A stretch of DNA of 32,411 bases from JAWVEV01 sp033856535 (GCA_033856535.1 JAWVEV010000154.1:1-32411); one strand, 5' to 3'. Numbered from the stretch's first letter, positions 1-7,779 are shown. The notes: a model not told the origin generated them from the sequence alone. A program made the numbers and translations.

Positions 1-3000
1 CGCCGCGCCAATCGGCGGCGTCGATCAGCTGGAGCAGGCCGGCGCCGTATGCGCCCGGGCGCGAGCCGAAGACGCGCGCGGTCGCGCGCCGCCAGGCCGC
101 CTCGGCCCCGAGCTCGGCGGCCAGCCGCTCGGCGTCCTCGCGCGCGTGCGCGGCCACGAAGTTGCGGTCCGGCGGCTCGTCCAGGGCGGCCACCATCGCC
201 ACGGCGCGGTCGACCAGCGCGACCAGGTGGGGGAAGCCGTCGCGGAAGAAGCCCGAGATGCGGACGGTCACGTCCACGCGCGGCCGGCCGAGCTCCTCGA
301 GCGGGATCACCTCGAGGCCGGTCACCCGCCGCGACTCGGCGCTCCAGATGGGCCGCACGCCGAGCAGGGCGAGGATCTCGGCGGCGTCGTCGCCGCCGGT
401 GCGGATCGCCGAGGTTCCCCACGCCACCAGGCCCACCATGCGCGGGTAGGCCCCCTCCTCCGCCAAATGGCGCGCGAGCAGGGCGTCGGCCAGCCGGCGC
501 CCGACGTCCCAGGCCAGCTCCGAGGGCAGGGAGCGCGGGTCGATGCCGTAGAAGTTCCGCCCGGTGGGGAGCACGTCCACCCGGCCGCGCGTCGGGCTGC
601 CCGAGGGGCCCGCCGGCACGAAGCGCCCGTTCAGCGCGGCCAGCACGGCGCCGATCTCCGCACCGGTTCCGGCCAGCCGCGGCGCGACCTCCCGGGCGGC
701 GAAGCGCAGCGCCCGCTCGACGCCGACATCCGCGGTCCCCAGGCAATTGGCGCAGATCGAGCCAATTGCGTCCTCGGCCCAGCCGGCCGCGTCCAGCGCG
801 CGCAGGAGCGCCATCTGGGCCTCCTCCAGGCGGTCCACCAGGTCGCCGGCGCTCGCCGCCGGGCCGGGGAACCGCGCCACCAGCGCCGGCGCCGGCGGCG
901 CGGGGTCGCCGGCCGCCGCCGCCAGGGCCGGCTCGTCCAGCCCGAATGCCGCCCCCACCGCCCGGCGCAGGCCCGGCACGTCGCCCGAGCCCAGCCGCAG
1001 GATCGCCGCGGTCAGGCCCACCAGCTGCTCACCGGTCGGGGCCTGTCCCAGCACGTGCAGGCCGTCCTTGATCTGGATGTCCTTGATCTCGCAGAGGTAG
1101 CCGTCGATGTGCTGCACCAGCGCGCCCATGTCGTCGGGGGCCTCGTCCACGCCGAGGTCCGACTGCAGGCTGGCGGCCTCGACCAGCGACCAGACGCGCG
1201 CGGACAGCGCCGGCAGCTTGTCGGGATCCAGCACCTCCAGGCGGGCGTACTCGTCGAGCAGCGCCTCGAGCTGGGCCAGCTCGTCGTAGGTGTCGGCCCG
1301 CGTCATCGGCGGGATCAGGTGGTCGACGATCACCGCGTGGGCGCGTCGTTTGGCCTGCATGCCCTCCCCGGGGTCGTTGACCACGAAGGGGTAGACCAGC
1401 GGCAGGTCGCCCAGGGCGGCGTCGGGCGCGCAGGACGCCGACAGCGCCAGCGTCTTCCCCGGGAGCCACTCCAGCGTGCCGTGCTTGCCGAGGTGGACGA
1501 CCGCGTCGGCGCCCCACCCCCGGTCGATCCAGCGGTAGGTGGCGAGGTAGTGGTGCGTCGGCGCCAGCTCGGGGTCGTGGTACAGCCCCACCGGGTCGTC
1601 GCCCCAGCCGCGCGGCGGCTGGATCGCGATGAGGACGTTGCCGAGCTCCAGGCCGGCGATCACGAAGTCGCCGCCGTCGACGAAGTGCTCGCCCGGCGGC
1701 GGTCCCCAGCGCTCCTCCATCGCCTCGCGAAGGGCGGCGGGCAGGGTGGCGTACCAGTCGAGGTAGTCGGCCACCGGCATGCGCAGCGTCGAGGCCGCCA
1801 GCTGGGCGTCGGTCAGGTGCTCCGGGTCGTGCCCGCCGCCGGCGATCAGCTCGTGCATCAGCTCGTCGCCGGTCGCGAAGGGACGCTCCACGGCCATCCC
1901 CTCGGCGGCCATCGCGTCGAGCAGCGCGAGCGCGCTCGCCGGCGTGTCGAGCCCGACGGCGTTGCCGACCTTGGCGTGGCGGGTGGGGAAGCTGGTGAGG
2001 AGGATCGCCACGCGGCGATCGGCCGGCGCGGTGGCGCGCAGCCGCGCCGATCGCACGGCCAGGCCCGCGACGCGCGCGCAGCGCTCGGGATCGGGCACGT
2101 AGCGGGCCACCGGCGCGCCGACCGGCGAGGCGGCGCCGTCGCGCTCCTTGAACGAGATCACCCCGCCCAGGACGCGCCCGTCGAACTCGGGGATGGCCAC
2201 CTGGGTGGCCGCGTCGAGTGGCGCGAGCCCCTGCGCCGAAGCCTCCCAGGCGGCGCGCGAGGAGGTGGCGCAGACGGCCTGGATCACGGGGACGTCGAGC
2301 TCGGCGAGCGCCCGGGCGTCCCAGTCCTGCCAGGCCTCGCCGACGCCCTCGCCGTCGGCGGCGCGCGCATCGGACGCGCCGGAGCCGCCGGTCGCGAGCA
2401 TGGTCGTGATCAGCGCATCCAGGTGGCCGCGCACCAGGTCCAGCGCCGGCACCGCCCCGCCGGCGTCGCGGCGCAGCGTGTAGCTCCAGACCGGCAGGGC
2501 GTTCCCGCCGGCCCGCTCGATCGCCGCGCACAGCTCGTCGACGAAGTCGGTGTTCCCGGTGAGCGCGTGGGAGCGGTAGAACGCGATGCCCACGGTCGGG
2601 CGGCGGGGGTCGAGGCCGGCGAGCGCCTCCGCCAGCGGGACGTCGCCGGCGCCGGGCCGGTAGGCGCCCTGGTCCGGCAGCTCGCGCGGCGGCTCGAAGC
2701 CGTAGCCCTCGAGAAGGAAGGTGTCGGCCAGGAAGCGCAGGAGCTGGGCGACGTTGGCGACGTCGCCGTGGCGCAGGTACTCGCCGGCCTGGGCGACCGC
2801 CCCGGGGGGCGCGAGCGAGAGGGCGGTGAGCTCGGCGTCGGGCTCGGCCTCGCCGCCCAGCGCGATCAGCGCGACCCCGCGCCGGCGACATTCGTCGCGC
2901 AGGCGGTCGAACCCCACGGACCAGCCCCGTCGGCCGCCGAGGATGCGGCAGACCACGATGCGCGCGCCCTCCAGCAGCTCGTCGACCAGGGCGGCCGGGT

Positions 3001-3112
3001 CGGCGCCGGCCGGGTTCGCGCAGCGCACCTCGGGAAAGCCGGGCGGCAGCTGCGCGAGCGCGGATGCCGTCGCCAGGATCTCGGTGTCGGCGGTGGTGAC
3101 CAGCCTGAGCAC
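1..3112 (-). CDS. cobN: Cobaltochelatase subunit CobN (3' end beyond window)
   Basis: Large subunit of the ATP-dependent aerobic cobaltochelatase, which inserts Co2+ into hydrogenobyrinate a,c-diamide in cobalamin synthesis. My reading of the minus strand gives about 1,037 codons with no stop. It begins VLRLVTTADTEILA and contains CobN/BchH-family blocks such as GIAFYRSH, LTSFPTRHAKVGNAVGLDTP, HHYLATYRW and HLGKHGTLEWLPGK. Family members are usually about 1,200-1,300 residues, so roughly the last fifth is missing at the left edge. I chose the GTG at 3112 because a strong ribosome site (GGGGGAG, 3119-3125) lies 6 nt upstream and the cobalamin riboswitch ends just before it. The frame encoding it is not the longest open frame here; high GC opens long false frames on both strands. 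The ChlI/ChlD-like partner subunits are not in the window. The family assignment is secure. Confidence 0.95.
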   Translation of the reverse strand, partial: MLRLVTTADTEILATASALAQLPPGFPEVRCANPAGADPAALVDELLEGARIVVCRILGGRRGWSVGFDRLRDECRRRGVALIALGGEAEPDAELTALSLAPPGAVAQAGEYLRHGDVANVAQLLRFLADTFLLEGYGFEPPRELPDQGAYRPGAGDVPLAEALAGLDPRRPTVGIAFYRSHALTGNTDFVDELCAAIERAGGNALPVWSYTLRRDAGGAVPALDLVRGHLDALITTMLATGGSGASDARAADGEGVGEAWQDWDARALAELDVPVIQAVCATSSRAAWEASAQGLAPLDAATQVAIPEFDGRVLGGVISFKERDGAASPVGAPVARYVPDPERCARVAGLAVRSARLRATAPADRRVAILLTSFPTRHAKVGNAVGLDTPASALALLDAMAAEGMAVERPFATGDELMHELIAGGGHDPEHLTDAQLAASTLRMPVADYLDWYATLPAALREAMEERWGPPPGEHFVDGGDFVIAGLELGNVLIAIQPPRGWGDDPVGLYHDPELAPTHHYLATYRWIDRGWGADAVVHLGKHGTLEWLPGKTLALSASCAPDAALGDLPLVYPFVVNDPGEGMQAKRRAHAVIVDHLIPPMTRADTYDELAQLEALLDEYARLEVLDPDKLPALSARVWSLVEAASLQSDLGVDEAPDDMGALVQHIDGYLCEIKDIQIKDGLHVLGQAPTGEQLVGLTAAILRLGSGDVPGLRRAVGAAFGLDEPALAAAAGDPAPPAPALVARFPGPAASAGDLVDRLEEAQMALLRALDAAGWAEDAIGSICANCLGTADVGVERALRFAAREVAPRLAGTGAEIGAVLAALNGRFVPAGPSGSPTRGRVDVLPTGRNFYGIDPRSLPSELAWDVGRRLADALLARHLAEEGAYPRMVGLVAWGTSAIRTGGDDAAEILALLGVRPIWSAESRRVTGLEVIPLEELGRPRVDVTVRISGFFRDGFPHLVALVDRAVAMVAALDEPPDRNFVAAHAREDAERLAAELGAEAAWRRATARVFGSRPGAYGAGLLQLIDAADWRG

Positions 3113-3150
3113 GATGCGCTCCCCCGGGATGACGCGTCCCGTCGCGGATG

Positions 3151-3303
3151 TGGTGGCGAGTCTCCTGACTCCCGGATCCGCGCCGACTCCGCCTTCCCGC
3201 CCCGCGGGGCCGTGGCGTCGTGGAGGGGCGCTCCCCGGTCACAGTGGCGCGACCGTGCCGGATTCGCACCGGCTTCCTCGCTGGCCGACGACACTACCAC
3301 CGG
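3151..3303 (-). promoter_or_regulatory. Cobalamin (B12) riboswitch upstream of cobN
   Basis: Read on the minus strand, the leader has GAAGCCGGTGCGAATCCGGC followed by an ACGGTCGCGCCACTGTGA stretch (the conserved core around 3240-3277). Near 3158-3173 comes the B12 box, AGTCAGGAGACTCGCC, close to the consensus AGCCAGGAGACCTGCC. The ends can pair as a P1 helix (GGTGG at 3297-3301 with CCACC at 3152-3156). The cobN ribosome site lies about 26 nt beyond the aptamer. Adenosylcobalamin binding would be expected to lower cobN expression. No U-tract terminator is visible between aptamer and start, so control of translation initiation is the likelier mechanism; that part is inference. Confidence 0.93.
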
Positions 3304-3304
3304 C

Positions 3305-3310
3305 CATACT
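3305..3310 (+). promoter_or_regulatory. Candidate -10 box for the 76-aa gene
   Basis: CATACT lies 6 nt before the ATG at 3317. It departs from TAnnnT at the first base but has the spacing seen at other apparently leaderless genes in this window. The complementary strand reads AGTATG, immediately upstream of the riboswitch, so the two divergent promoters may overlap here. Confidence 0.35.
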
Positions 3311-3316
3311 CCGGGG

Positions 3317-3547
3317 ATGCGGGGCGACCGCGTGGAGATCCTGGTCGACACCGGCGGCTCGGTCCGGGCCTTCGAGGTCGAGGCCACGCGCGCCGGCAGG
3401 AGGGTGGAGGTGTCCACCGGGCGCACCGTGGTCGAGGTCGCCGAGGTCACCCGCTCGGGCCGCGTGATCCGGACGGCCCGCTTCATGGCGAGCCGCGTGA
3501 TCGCCCTGGTCGAGCACCCGGCCCCGGAACGGACCCCTGGAGACTGA
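3317..3547 (+). CDS. Hypothetical protein, 76 aa
   Basis: A short, basic, beta-rich protein of unknown function. It starts MRGDRVEILVDTGGSVRAFE and continues with alternating hydrophobic and charged residues, suggesting a small beta sheet; there is no signal peptide or membrane segment. The ATG at 3317 has no convincing ribosome site but does have a -10-like box 6 nt upstream. The stop at 3545-3547 is only 2 nt before the thioredoxin start, so the two genes are almost certainly co-transcribed and probably translationally coupled. Coding potential is supported by that tight junction and by GC-rich third positions. The cobN promoter, which must lie upstream of the riboswitch, probably overlaps the start of this gene. 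I do not recognise a family. Confidence 0.65.
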   Translation: MRGDRVEILVDTGGSVRAFEVEATRAGRRVEVSTGRTVVEVAEVTRSGRVIRTARFMASRVIALVEHPAPERTPGD

Positions 3548-3549
3548 AC

Positions 3550-3993
3550 ATGACCACCGCCACCGGCACCGTCGTCGCCTGTCCCGCATGCGGCAAGCGG
3601 AGCCGCGTCCGGGCGCACCCCTCGGCGGTGCCCAAGTGCGGCGGCTGCGGCGCCTACCTGCCCTGGTCCGTCGAGGCCGACTCGGCCTCGTTCGACGCCG
3701 AGACCCATGCCGGGGTGCCGGTGGTCGTCGACTTCTGGGCGCCGTGGTGCGGCCCGTGCCGCCAGATCGCGCCGGCGCTCGAGATGCTCGCCCGCAAGCA
3801 CGCCGGCCGGCTGAAGGTCGTCCGCCTGAACGTCGACGACGCGCAGGAGCTCGCGGCCCGGTACCGGGCGATGAGCATCCCGCTGCTCGTCGTCATGAGC
3901 GGCGGCGAGGAGGTCGACCGGTCCGTCGGCGCCCGCCCGCCGGCCGAGCTCGAGCGCTGGCTGTCGCCCCACCTGGGCACGGCGGGCGGTTAG
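3550..3993 (+). CDS. Thioredoxin with N-terminal zinc ribbon (thioredoxin 2 type)
   Basis: A 147-aa cytosolic disulfide reductase. Residues 1-40 hold two CxxC pairs (C11/C14 and C30/C33), the zinc ribbon typical of TrxC-type thioredoxins. The thioredoxin fold follows, with the redox centre WCGPC at 66-70 inside VVVDFWAPWCGPCRQ, and the cis-proline in MSIPLLVV. The length suits TrxC (about 140 aa). The ATG at 3550 has GGAG about 9 nt upstream and follows the 76-aa gene by 2 nt. In characterised bacteria, zinc-ribbon thioredoxins respond to oxidation through the zinc cysteines; that the same holds here is inference. No thioredoxin reductase is adjacent. Confidence 0.93.
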   Translation: MTTATGTVVACPACGKRSRVRAHPSAVPKCGGCGAYLPWSVEADSASFDAETHAGVPVVVDFWAPWCGPCRQIAPALEMLARKHAGRLKVVRLNVDDAQELAARYRAMSIPLLVVMSGGEEVDRSVGARPPAELERWLSPHLGTAGG

Positions 3994-4014
3994 GCGGCCT
4001 CCGGCCGGGCCGCC
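3993..4014 (+). terminator. GC hairpin after the thioredoxin gene
   Basis: GGCGGCC (3993-3999) pairs with GGCCGCC (4008-4014) around an 8-nt loop, directly after the stop codon and before the converging VOC gene. There is no T-tract, so this is a terminator-like hairpin rather than a canonical intrinsic terminator. Confidence 0.4.
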
Positions 4015-4051
4015 GGGCTCGCCCCCCGGCGGTCCGACCGGCTCACCCCGC

Positions 4052-4912
4052 TCAGGACGGCGGGACGAAGGTGGCGATCGTGAGCGGGGCGCCGTCCGGG
4101 TCGGCGACCACCGCCATGCGCACCCACGGGGCGTCCATCGGCGGCACCAGGACCGTCCCGCCCAGCTCCGGCACCTTCGCGGCCGACGCGTCGACGTCCT
4201 CCACCGCGAACGTGATCCCCCAGTGCGAGGGCGTCTCGGCGGCCTCTCCGTTGCCGATCGGCGCCATCCAGCCGACCACGTCGGCGAAGTCGTCCGGCGC
4301 GCCGTACTCCTTCAGCCGGTCCGGCAGGGTCGGGTCGAGCTCGGTCAGGTGCGCGCCGTACCCGGGCATGCGCACGTTGGCGTAGCCCGCGGTCGCGTCG
4401 ACCTCGTCGACCTCCCAGCCGAACACCGCGCCGTAGAACGCCGCCGCGACATCCGCGTCGCGCGTGCGGAAGTCGGTCCCCACCCAGGCGCCGGTCTCGT
4501 TCACGAGCCCCGCGCCCCGGTGCTCGCCGGCCTGCCAGACGCCGAATGGCGCGCCGGTCGGGTCGGCCAGCACGGCCAGACGCCCCGCCGGGCCCACGTC
4601 GAAGGGCTCCATCAGCACCGCGCCGCCGGCCTCGGCCGCCGTCGCGGCGGTCCGGTCGGCGTCGTCCACCCACACGTAGGTCGTCCAGGCCGCCGGGCCC
4701 GCGGCCGCGCCATTTCGCGCCTGAGCCAGGCCGGCCACGTCGCGCCCGCCGATCCGGCCGACGAGGTATGAGCCCCCCGACCCCTCCGGCGCCACGTCCT
4801 CGAACGCCCACCCGAACAGGCCCTCGTAGAACGCCGCGGCGGGGCCCGGATCGGCCCGCGTCGTGTCGACCCAGCAGGGGACCCCGGCGGGGTATCCGTC
4901 GCGCTCGGGCAT
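4052..4912 (-). CDS. Two-domain VOC (glyoxalase/bleomycin-resistance fold) protein
   Basis: A 286-aa cytosolic protein made of two vicinal-oxygen-chelate domains. Each repeat has the pattern 'PCWVDTTRADPGPAAAFYEGLFGW' shortened in the second copy to 'WVGTDFRTRDADVAAAFYGAVFGW', and each ends with a VVADPDGAPL / VLADPTGAPF strand. The architecture matches the tandem-VOC proteins of actinobacteria such as the mycobacterial CFP30B type; the substrate is unknown. The ATG at 4912 has AGGGAG about 6 nt upstream. It is transcribed divergently from the WYL regulator, with about 90 bp between the starts. This arrangement often means the regulator controls the VOC gene; here that is inference from position plus one imperfect palindrome. 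Confidence 0.88.
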   Translation of the reverse strand: MPERDGYPAGVPCWVDTTRADPGPAAAFYEGLFGWAFEDVAPEGSGGSYLVGRIGGRDVAGLAQARNGAAAGPAAWTTYVWVDDADRTAATAAEAGGAVLMEPFDVGPAGRLAVLADPTGAPFGVWQAGEHRGAGLVNETGAWVGTDFRTRDADVAAAFYGAVFGWEVDEVDATAGYANVRMPGYGAHLTELDPTLPDRLKEYGAPDDFADVVGWMAPIGNGEAAETPSHWGITFAVEDVDASAAKVPELGGTVLVPPMDAPWVRMAVVADPDGAPLTIATFVPPS

Positions 4913-4963
4913 CGCTCGCTCCCTTCGTCGATTGACCCGCACCCGGAGCCTATGAGCGGTTCC

Positions 4964-4978
4964 GGTCAGTTTCCGTCC
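4964..4978. promoter_or_regulatory. Candidate operator between VOC gene and WYL regulator
   Basis: GGTCAGTTTCCGTCC is an imperfect palindrome (four of six arm pairs match around a TTT centre). It lies in the shared intergenic region. WYL/YafY-type regulators often sit beside such divergent sites. The assignment rests only on position and weak symmetry. Confidence 0.3.
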
Positions 4979-5002
4979 GCAATCGGCGCCATGCTTCGAC
5001 AG

Positions 5003-5950
5003 ATGGCCGAGACCGCAAGCCGCCTGCTCGACCTGCTCTCGCTGCTCCAGACCCGGCGCGACTGGTCCGGCGCCGAGCTGTCGCGCCGCCTCGAGGTCTC
5101 GGAGCGGACGGTCCGCCGCGACGTCGAGCGCCTGCGCCGCCTCGGCTACCCGGTCGACTCGCTCACCGGCCCGGCCGGCGGGTATCGCCTCCAGGCCGGC
5201 ACCGCGATGCCGCCGCTGCTGCTCGACGACGGCGAGGCGATCGCGATCGCGGTCGGCCTGCGCACCGCCGCGCGGGCGGCCGTGACCGGAATCGACGAGG
5301 CCGCGGTGCGCGCGCTGGTGAAGCTCGAGCAGGTCCTTCCCAAGCACCTGCGCCCGCGGGTCGCGGCGCTCGCCGCCGGCATGGCCGCCCTGCCGCCGGG
5401 CGGCCCCACGGTCGACCCCGAGCAGCTCACCGTCCTCGCCGGTGCCTGCCGCGACCACGAGCTGGTGCGCTTCGCCTACCGCGGGCGCGACGCCGTCGAC
5501 TCGAGCCGCCACGTCGAGCCCTACGGCGTCGTGAACTCCGGCCGGCGCTGGTACCTGGTCGCCTTCGACCGTGGCCGCGACGATTGGCGCACCTTCCGCG
5601 TCGACCGCCTGTGGGCGCCGCGGGCCACCGGCATGCGCTTCCCGCCGCGCGAGCTGCCCGCGCCCGACGCCGCGACATTCGTCGCGCGGAGCCTCCGCGA
5701 CCGGCCGATGCGCTTCGAGGCCCGGGTCACGGTCCACGCGCCGGCCGACGAGGTCCGCGCGCGCCTGTGGGGGACCGTGGTGCCGATCGACGACGCGCGC
5801 TGCGAGTTCCGCACCGGCGACGACGACCTGGAGTGGCTCGCCCTGCGCGTCGCGATGATCGGCGCCGACTACGAGGTGCACGAGCCGCCCGAGCTGGTCG
5901 AGCGCCTGCGCGCCCTGGCCGCCCGCGTCGCGCGGGCGACCGGCGGCTGA
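5003..5950 (+). CDS. WYL-domain transcriptional regulator (YafY/DeoR-like HTH)
   Basis: A 315-aa DNA-binding regulator. Residues 1-60 form a winged helix-turn-helix with the core LSRRLEVSERTVRRDVERLR and wing YPVDSLTGPAGGYRL. The WYL domain follows from about residue 140, with a literal W-Y-L triplet at 183-185 (RRWYLVAFDRG) and the R-x-F-R-V-D-R-L-W end. A C-terminal WCX-like region completes it. I prefer the ATG at 5003 (MAETASRLLDLLSLLQ), where family members usually begin; in-frame ATGs at 4952 and 4991 are possible, and the former would run over the candidate operator. The likely target is the divergent VOC gene, and the ligand is unknown. The stop codon abuts the converging methyltransferase stop with no gap. 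Confidence 0.92.
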   Translation: MAETASRLLDLLSLLQTRRDWSGAELSRRLEVSERTVRRDVERLRRLGYPVDSLTGPAGGYRLQAGTAMPPLLLDDGEAIAIAVGLRTAARAAVTGIDEAAVRALVKLEQVLPKHLRPRVAALAAGMAALPPGGPTVDPEQLTVLAGACRDHELVRFAYRGRDAVDSSRHVEPYGVVNSGRRWYLVAFDRGRDDWRTFRVDRLWAPRATGMRFPPRELPAPDAATFVARSLRDRPMRFEARVTVHAPADEVRARLWGTVVPIDDARCEFRTGDDDLEWLALRVAMIGADYEVHEPPELVERLRALAARVARATGG

Positions 5951-6775
5951 TCAGGCCGGGGGCCGCCGCCCCCGCGCCATGAACGCGGTCATCGCGGCCA
6001 GGAAGCGGCCCCGCGCGTCGGCCGCGGTCAGGGCGGCCAGCCATGCCTCGGCGACCTCGAGCGGCAGCCGGCGCGAGGTGAGCGCCCGCTCGGTCGCGCC
6101 GCCGAGGTCGAAGAGCACCTCGGCCCGGCGCAGCTCGGTCACGACGAGGGTCCGCGTCCGGAGCGTGACCTCCTCCAGCCCGGCGCCGAGCATGAGCCGG
6201 CGCAGGGTCCGGCCGACGCGCCCCGAGCGCAGCCCCCCGGCCGCCCCCCAGGCCACCGCCGCCGACGCCGCGTCGTCGTCCGAGTCGATGACGAGCGTGC
6301 CCCAGTCCGGCTCGGCCGCGATCACCCACCCGCCCGGGCGGGTCACGCGCGCCAGCTCGGCCACCGCCCGCGCCGGGTTCTCCAGGTGCTGCAGCGTGCG
6401 CTCCACCCGGCAGCCGTCGAATGCGCCGTCCGGCAGCCCCGTGTCGCGCAGGTCGGCGGCCACGAACTCGAGCGCGCCGCCGGCGTCGCCGCAGCGCCGG
6501 CGCGCCTCGGTCACCATCTCGGCGCTCAGGTCGACGCCGGTCACCCGGCCGCCCGGGGCCACCAGCCCGACGAGGGCCAGCGCGTCCTCGCCGGTGCCGC
6601 AGCCGGCGTCCAGCAGTCTCGCGCCCGGTCGCGGCTCGAGCAGCTCGAAGCTGAGCTGCTTCCATTCGGCCACGGCGTCGACCGAGCGCACGTCGTCCAG
6701 ATAGTCGGCGTACGCCCCGGCGCGCCCCGTGGCGTCGAGGTCAGAGAACCCGGCGAACTCGGGTGGCCGTCCCAT
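5951..6775 (-). CDS. Class I SAM-dependent methyltransferase
   Basis: A 274-aa soluble enzyme with a Rossmann-type methyltransferase core. Motif I is LLDAGCGTG at 54-62, the acidic residue after strand 2 is in VTGVDLSAEM, and motif IV-like and post-motif segments are FVAADLRDTGLP and LARVTRPGGWVIAAEPDWG. This resembles the UbiE/Methyltransf_11 group; the substrate cannot be told from sequence. The ATG at 6775 has no ribosome site, but a TACGCT box sits 7 nt upstream, suggesting a leaderless message. It is divergent from the 160-aa unknown gene (47 bp between starts) and convergent with the WYL regulator. Confidence 0.9.
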   Translation of the reverse strand: MGRPPEFAGFSDLDATGRAGAYADYLDDVRSVDAVAEWKQLSFELLEPRPGARLLDAGCGTGEDALALVGLVAPGGRVTGVDLSAEMVTEARRRCGDAGGALEFVAADLRDTGLPDGAFDGCRVERTLQHLENPARAVAELARVTRPGGWVIAAEPDWGTLVIDSDDDAASAAVAWGAAGGLRSGRVGRTLRRLMLGAGLEEVTLRTRTLVVTELRRAEVLFDLGGATERALTSRRLPLEVAEAWLAALTAADARGRFLAAMTAFMARGRRPPA

Positions 6776-6782
6776 GCCGGCG

Positions 6783-6788
6783 AGCGTA
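6783..6788 (-). promoter_or_regulatory. Leaderless-type -10 box of the methyltransferase gene
   Basis: TACGCT on the minus strand, 7 nt before the ATG at 6775. It fits the actinobacterial TAnnnT -10 consensus, and no Shine-Dalgarno sequence is present. Confidence 0.5.
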
Positions 6789-6807
6789 CCTCCGGGCGAC
6801 CCCCCGG

Positions 6808-6813
6808 TAAGCT
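6808..6813 (+). promoter_or_regulatory. Leaderless-type -10 box of the 160-aa gene
   Basis: TAAGCT on the plus strand, 9 nt before the GTG at 6823, with no ribosome site between. Together with the box at 6783-6788 it makes a compact divergent promoter pair. Confidence 0.45.
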
Positions 6814-6822
6814 CGTCCGGCC

Positions 6823-7305
6823 GTGCCCGTGACCCGAATCACGACCCCCGGAGACGTGCTGGCCGCGCTGGGCCCGCGTCACTCGGTGCACGAGTGGATT
6901 GCGGCGACCTACCGGGCCGAGCCGCTCTACCAGTCCGCCACGCAGGCGCTGCTCGCGCGCCTCGACGATCTCGACCGCCAGGACCCGGCCGCGGTGGCGG
7001 ACTACGAGGCCGCCGGCGCCGCCGCGATCGCCGACCTCGAGGGCCTGCGGGCCCAGGTGGTGGCCGTCGCGGCCCCCGAGCGCACCCGCTTCTTCGTCGC
7101 CAACGAGACCTGCCTGTTCCGCATCGGCGAGGCCGACGTCCACCTGCTCGGGGCCGAGTGCCCGGCCGCGATCGCCGAGCTCGACGCCGGGGGCCCGGAT
7201 CAGTGGTGGGGCAGCCCGATCCTGGCCTCGCGGGCCCACGGCGACGACGCCCCCTGGTGCCCGACCTGCCGCGACGCGGCGGCCCGGGCGCTCGAGGAGG
7301 GCTAG
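6823..7305 (+). CDS. Hypothetical protein, 160 aa, C-terminal WCPTC motif
   Basis: I do not recognise a family. The protein is soluble and Ala-rich. Its N-terminal half (VHEWIAATYRAEPLYQSA onward to about residue 75) looks helical. The second half has beta character (TRFFVANETCLFRIGEADVHLL) and three further cysteines: C-P-A-A at about 112, then W-C-P-T-C at 145-149. The CxxC pair could bind metal or act in redox chemistry; this is inference. The GTG at 6823 is used; GTG at 6829 is an alternative. The stop overlaps the stop of the converging glutaredoxin-like gene by 4 nt. Normal codon bias and a promoter-like box support it being real. Confidence 0.7.
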   Translation: MPVTRITTPGDVLAALGPRHSVHEWIAATYRAEPLYQSATQALLARLDDLDRQDPAAVADYEAAGAAAIADLEGLRAQVVAVAAPERTRFFVANETCLFRIGEADVHLLGAECPAAIAELDAGGPDQWWGSPILASRAHGDDAPWCPTCRDAAARALEEG

Positions 7306-7679
7306 GAGCCGGAGCGCCCGCCCGGCATCGCGCCCGGCGGGAGCGTCATCGTGCCCACCTCGTCCAGGTCGGTGCCGAGCTCGCATGCCGCGCCCGCCGA
7401 GGCCTCGTCCAGCTGCAGGTCGAGCTCGGCGATCGAGCGGTCGTAGGCCGCTCCGCCGTAGCGCCGGTACAGGTGGCGCACGATCCGCCGGCTGTCGACG
7501 ATCACCTCGTCGCCGTCGACCAGCACCGGCACGCGCGGCTGCCCCGTGAGCTCGACCAGCTCGGTGCGCTGGTCGCGGGGGTAGGGCACCTCGATGATGT
7601 CGCACCCCACGCCCACGTTCGCCAGCGCCTGCCGGGCGGCGGCGCACCAGGGGCACTTCCAGCGCTGGTAGAGGCGCAC
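7302..7679 (-). CDS. Glutaredoxin/GST-N-type thioredoxin-fold protein
   Basis: A 125-aa protein. Its first 75 residues are a glutaredoxin or GST N-terminal thioredoxin fold: MRLYQRWKCPWCAAARQAL with the CPWC redox pair at 9-12, the cis-proline segment QPRVPVLVDGDEVIVDS and the closing helix RIVRHLYRRYG. The C-terminal 50 residues are variable and may form one helix (YDRSIAELDLQLDEA). It is a likely thiol-disulfide exchange protein, with partner unknown; actinobacteria generally use mycothiol rather than glutathione. The start is GTG at 7679 with GAGGAG about 7 nt upstream. A TAGGCT box at 7710-7715 (plus strand AGCCTA) is a plausible -10, so unlike its neighbours this message has a leader. 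Confidence 0.82.
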   Translation of the reverse strand: MRLYQRWKCPWCAAARQALANVGVGCDIIEVPYPRDQRTELVELTGQPRVPVLVDGDEVIVDSRRIVRHLYRRYGGAAYDRSIAELDLQLDEASAGAACELGTDLDEVGTMTLPPGAMPGGRSGS

Positions 7680-7738
7680 GGCGACTCCTCGTTCTCGGGG
7701 CCGCCGCCGAGCCTACCGCCGCGCCGGTGCGGCGCGCC

Positions 7739-7779
7739 GGGCGGGCGCGGCGGGGAGGACCCGCCGGCCGCGCCCGCCC
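7739..7779 (-). terminator. Strong GC hairpin after the ferritin-like gene
   Basis: GGGCGGGCGCGG (7739-7750) is the exact complement of CCGCGCCCGCCC (7768-7779), with a further CGGG/CCCG pairing inside. It starts 9 nt after the ferritin-like stop codon. No T-tract follows on either strand. Confidence 0.6.

Noticed and set aside
1029..3269. 746-codon minus-strand frame overlapping cobN
   Set aside because: It is out of phase with the CobN reading frame and is Arg/Ala-rich noise; the true frame contains recognisable CobN blocks.
146..3547. Open frame of 1,133 codons on the plus strand opposite cobN
   Set aside because: Low-complexity Arg/Gly/Ala/His composition and no family features; it is the antisense shadow of cobN. 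Only its last 77 codons (from 3317) are a real gene.
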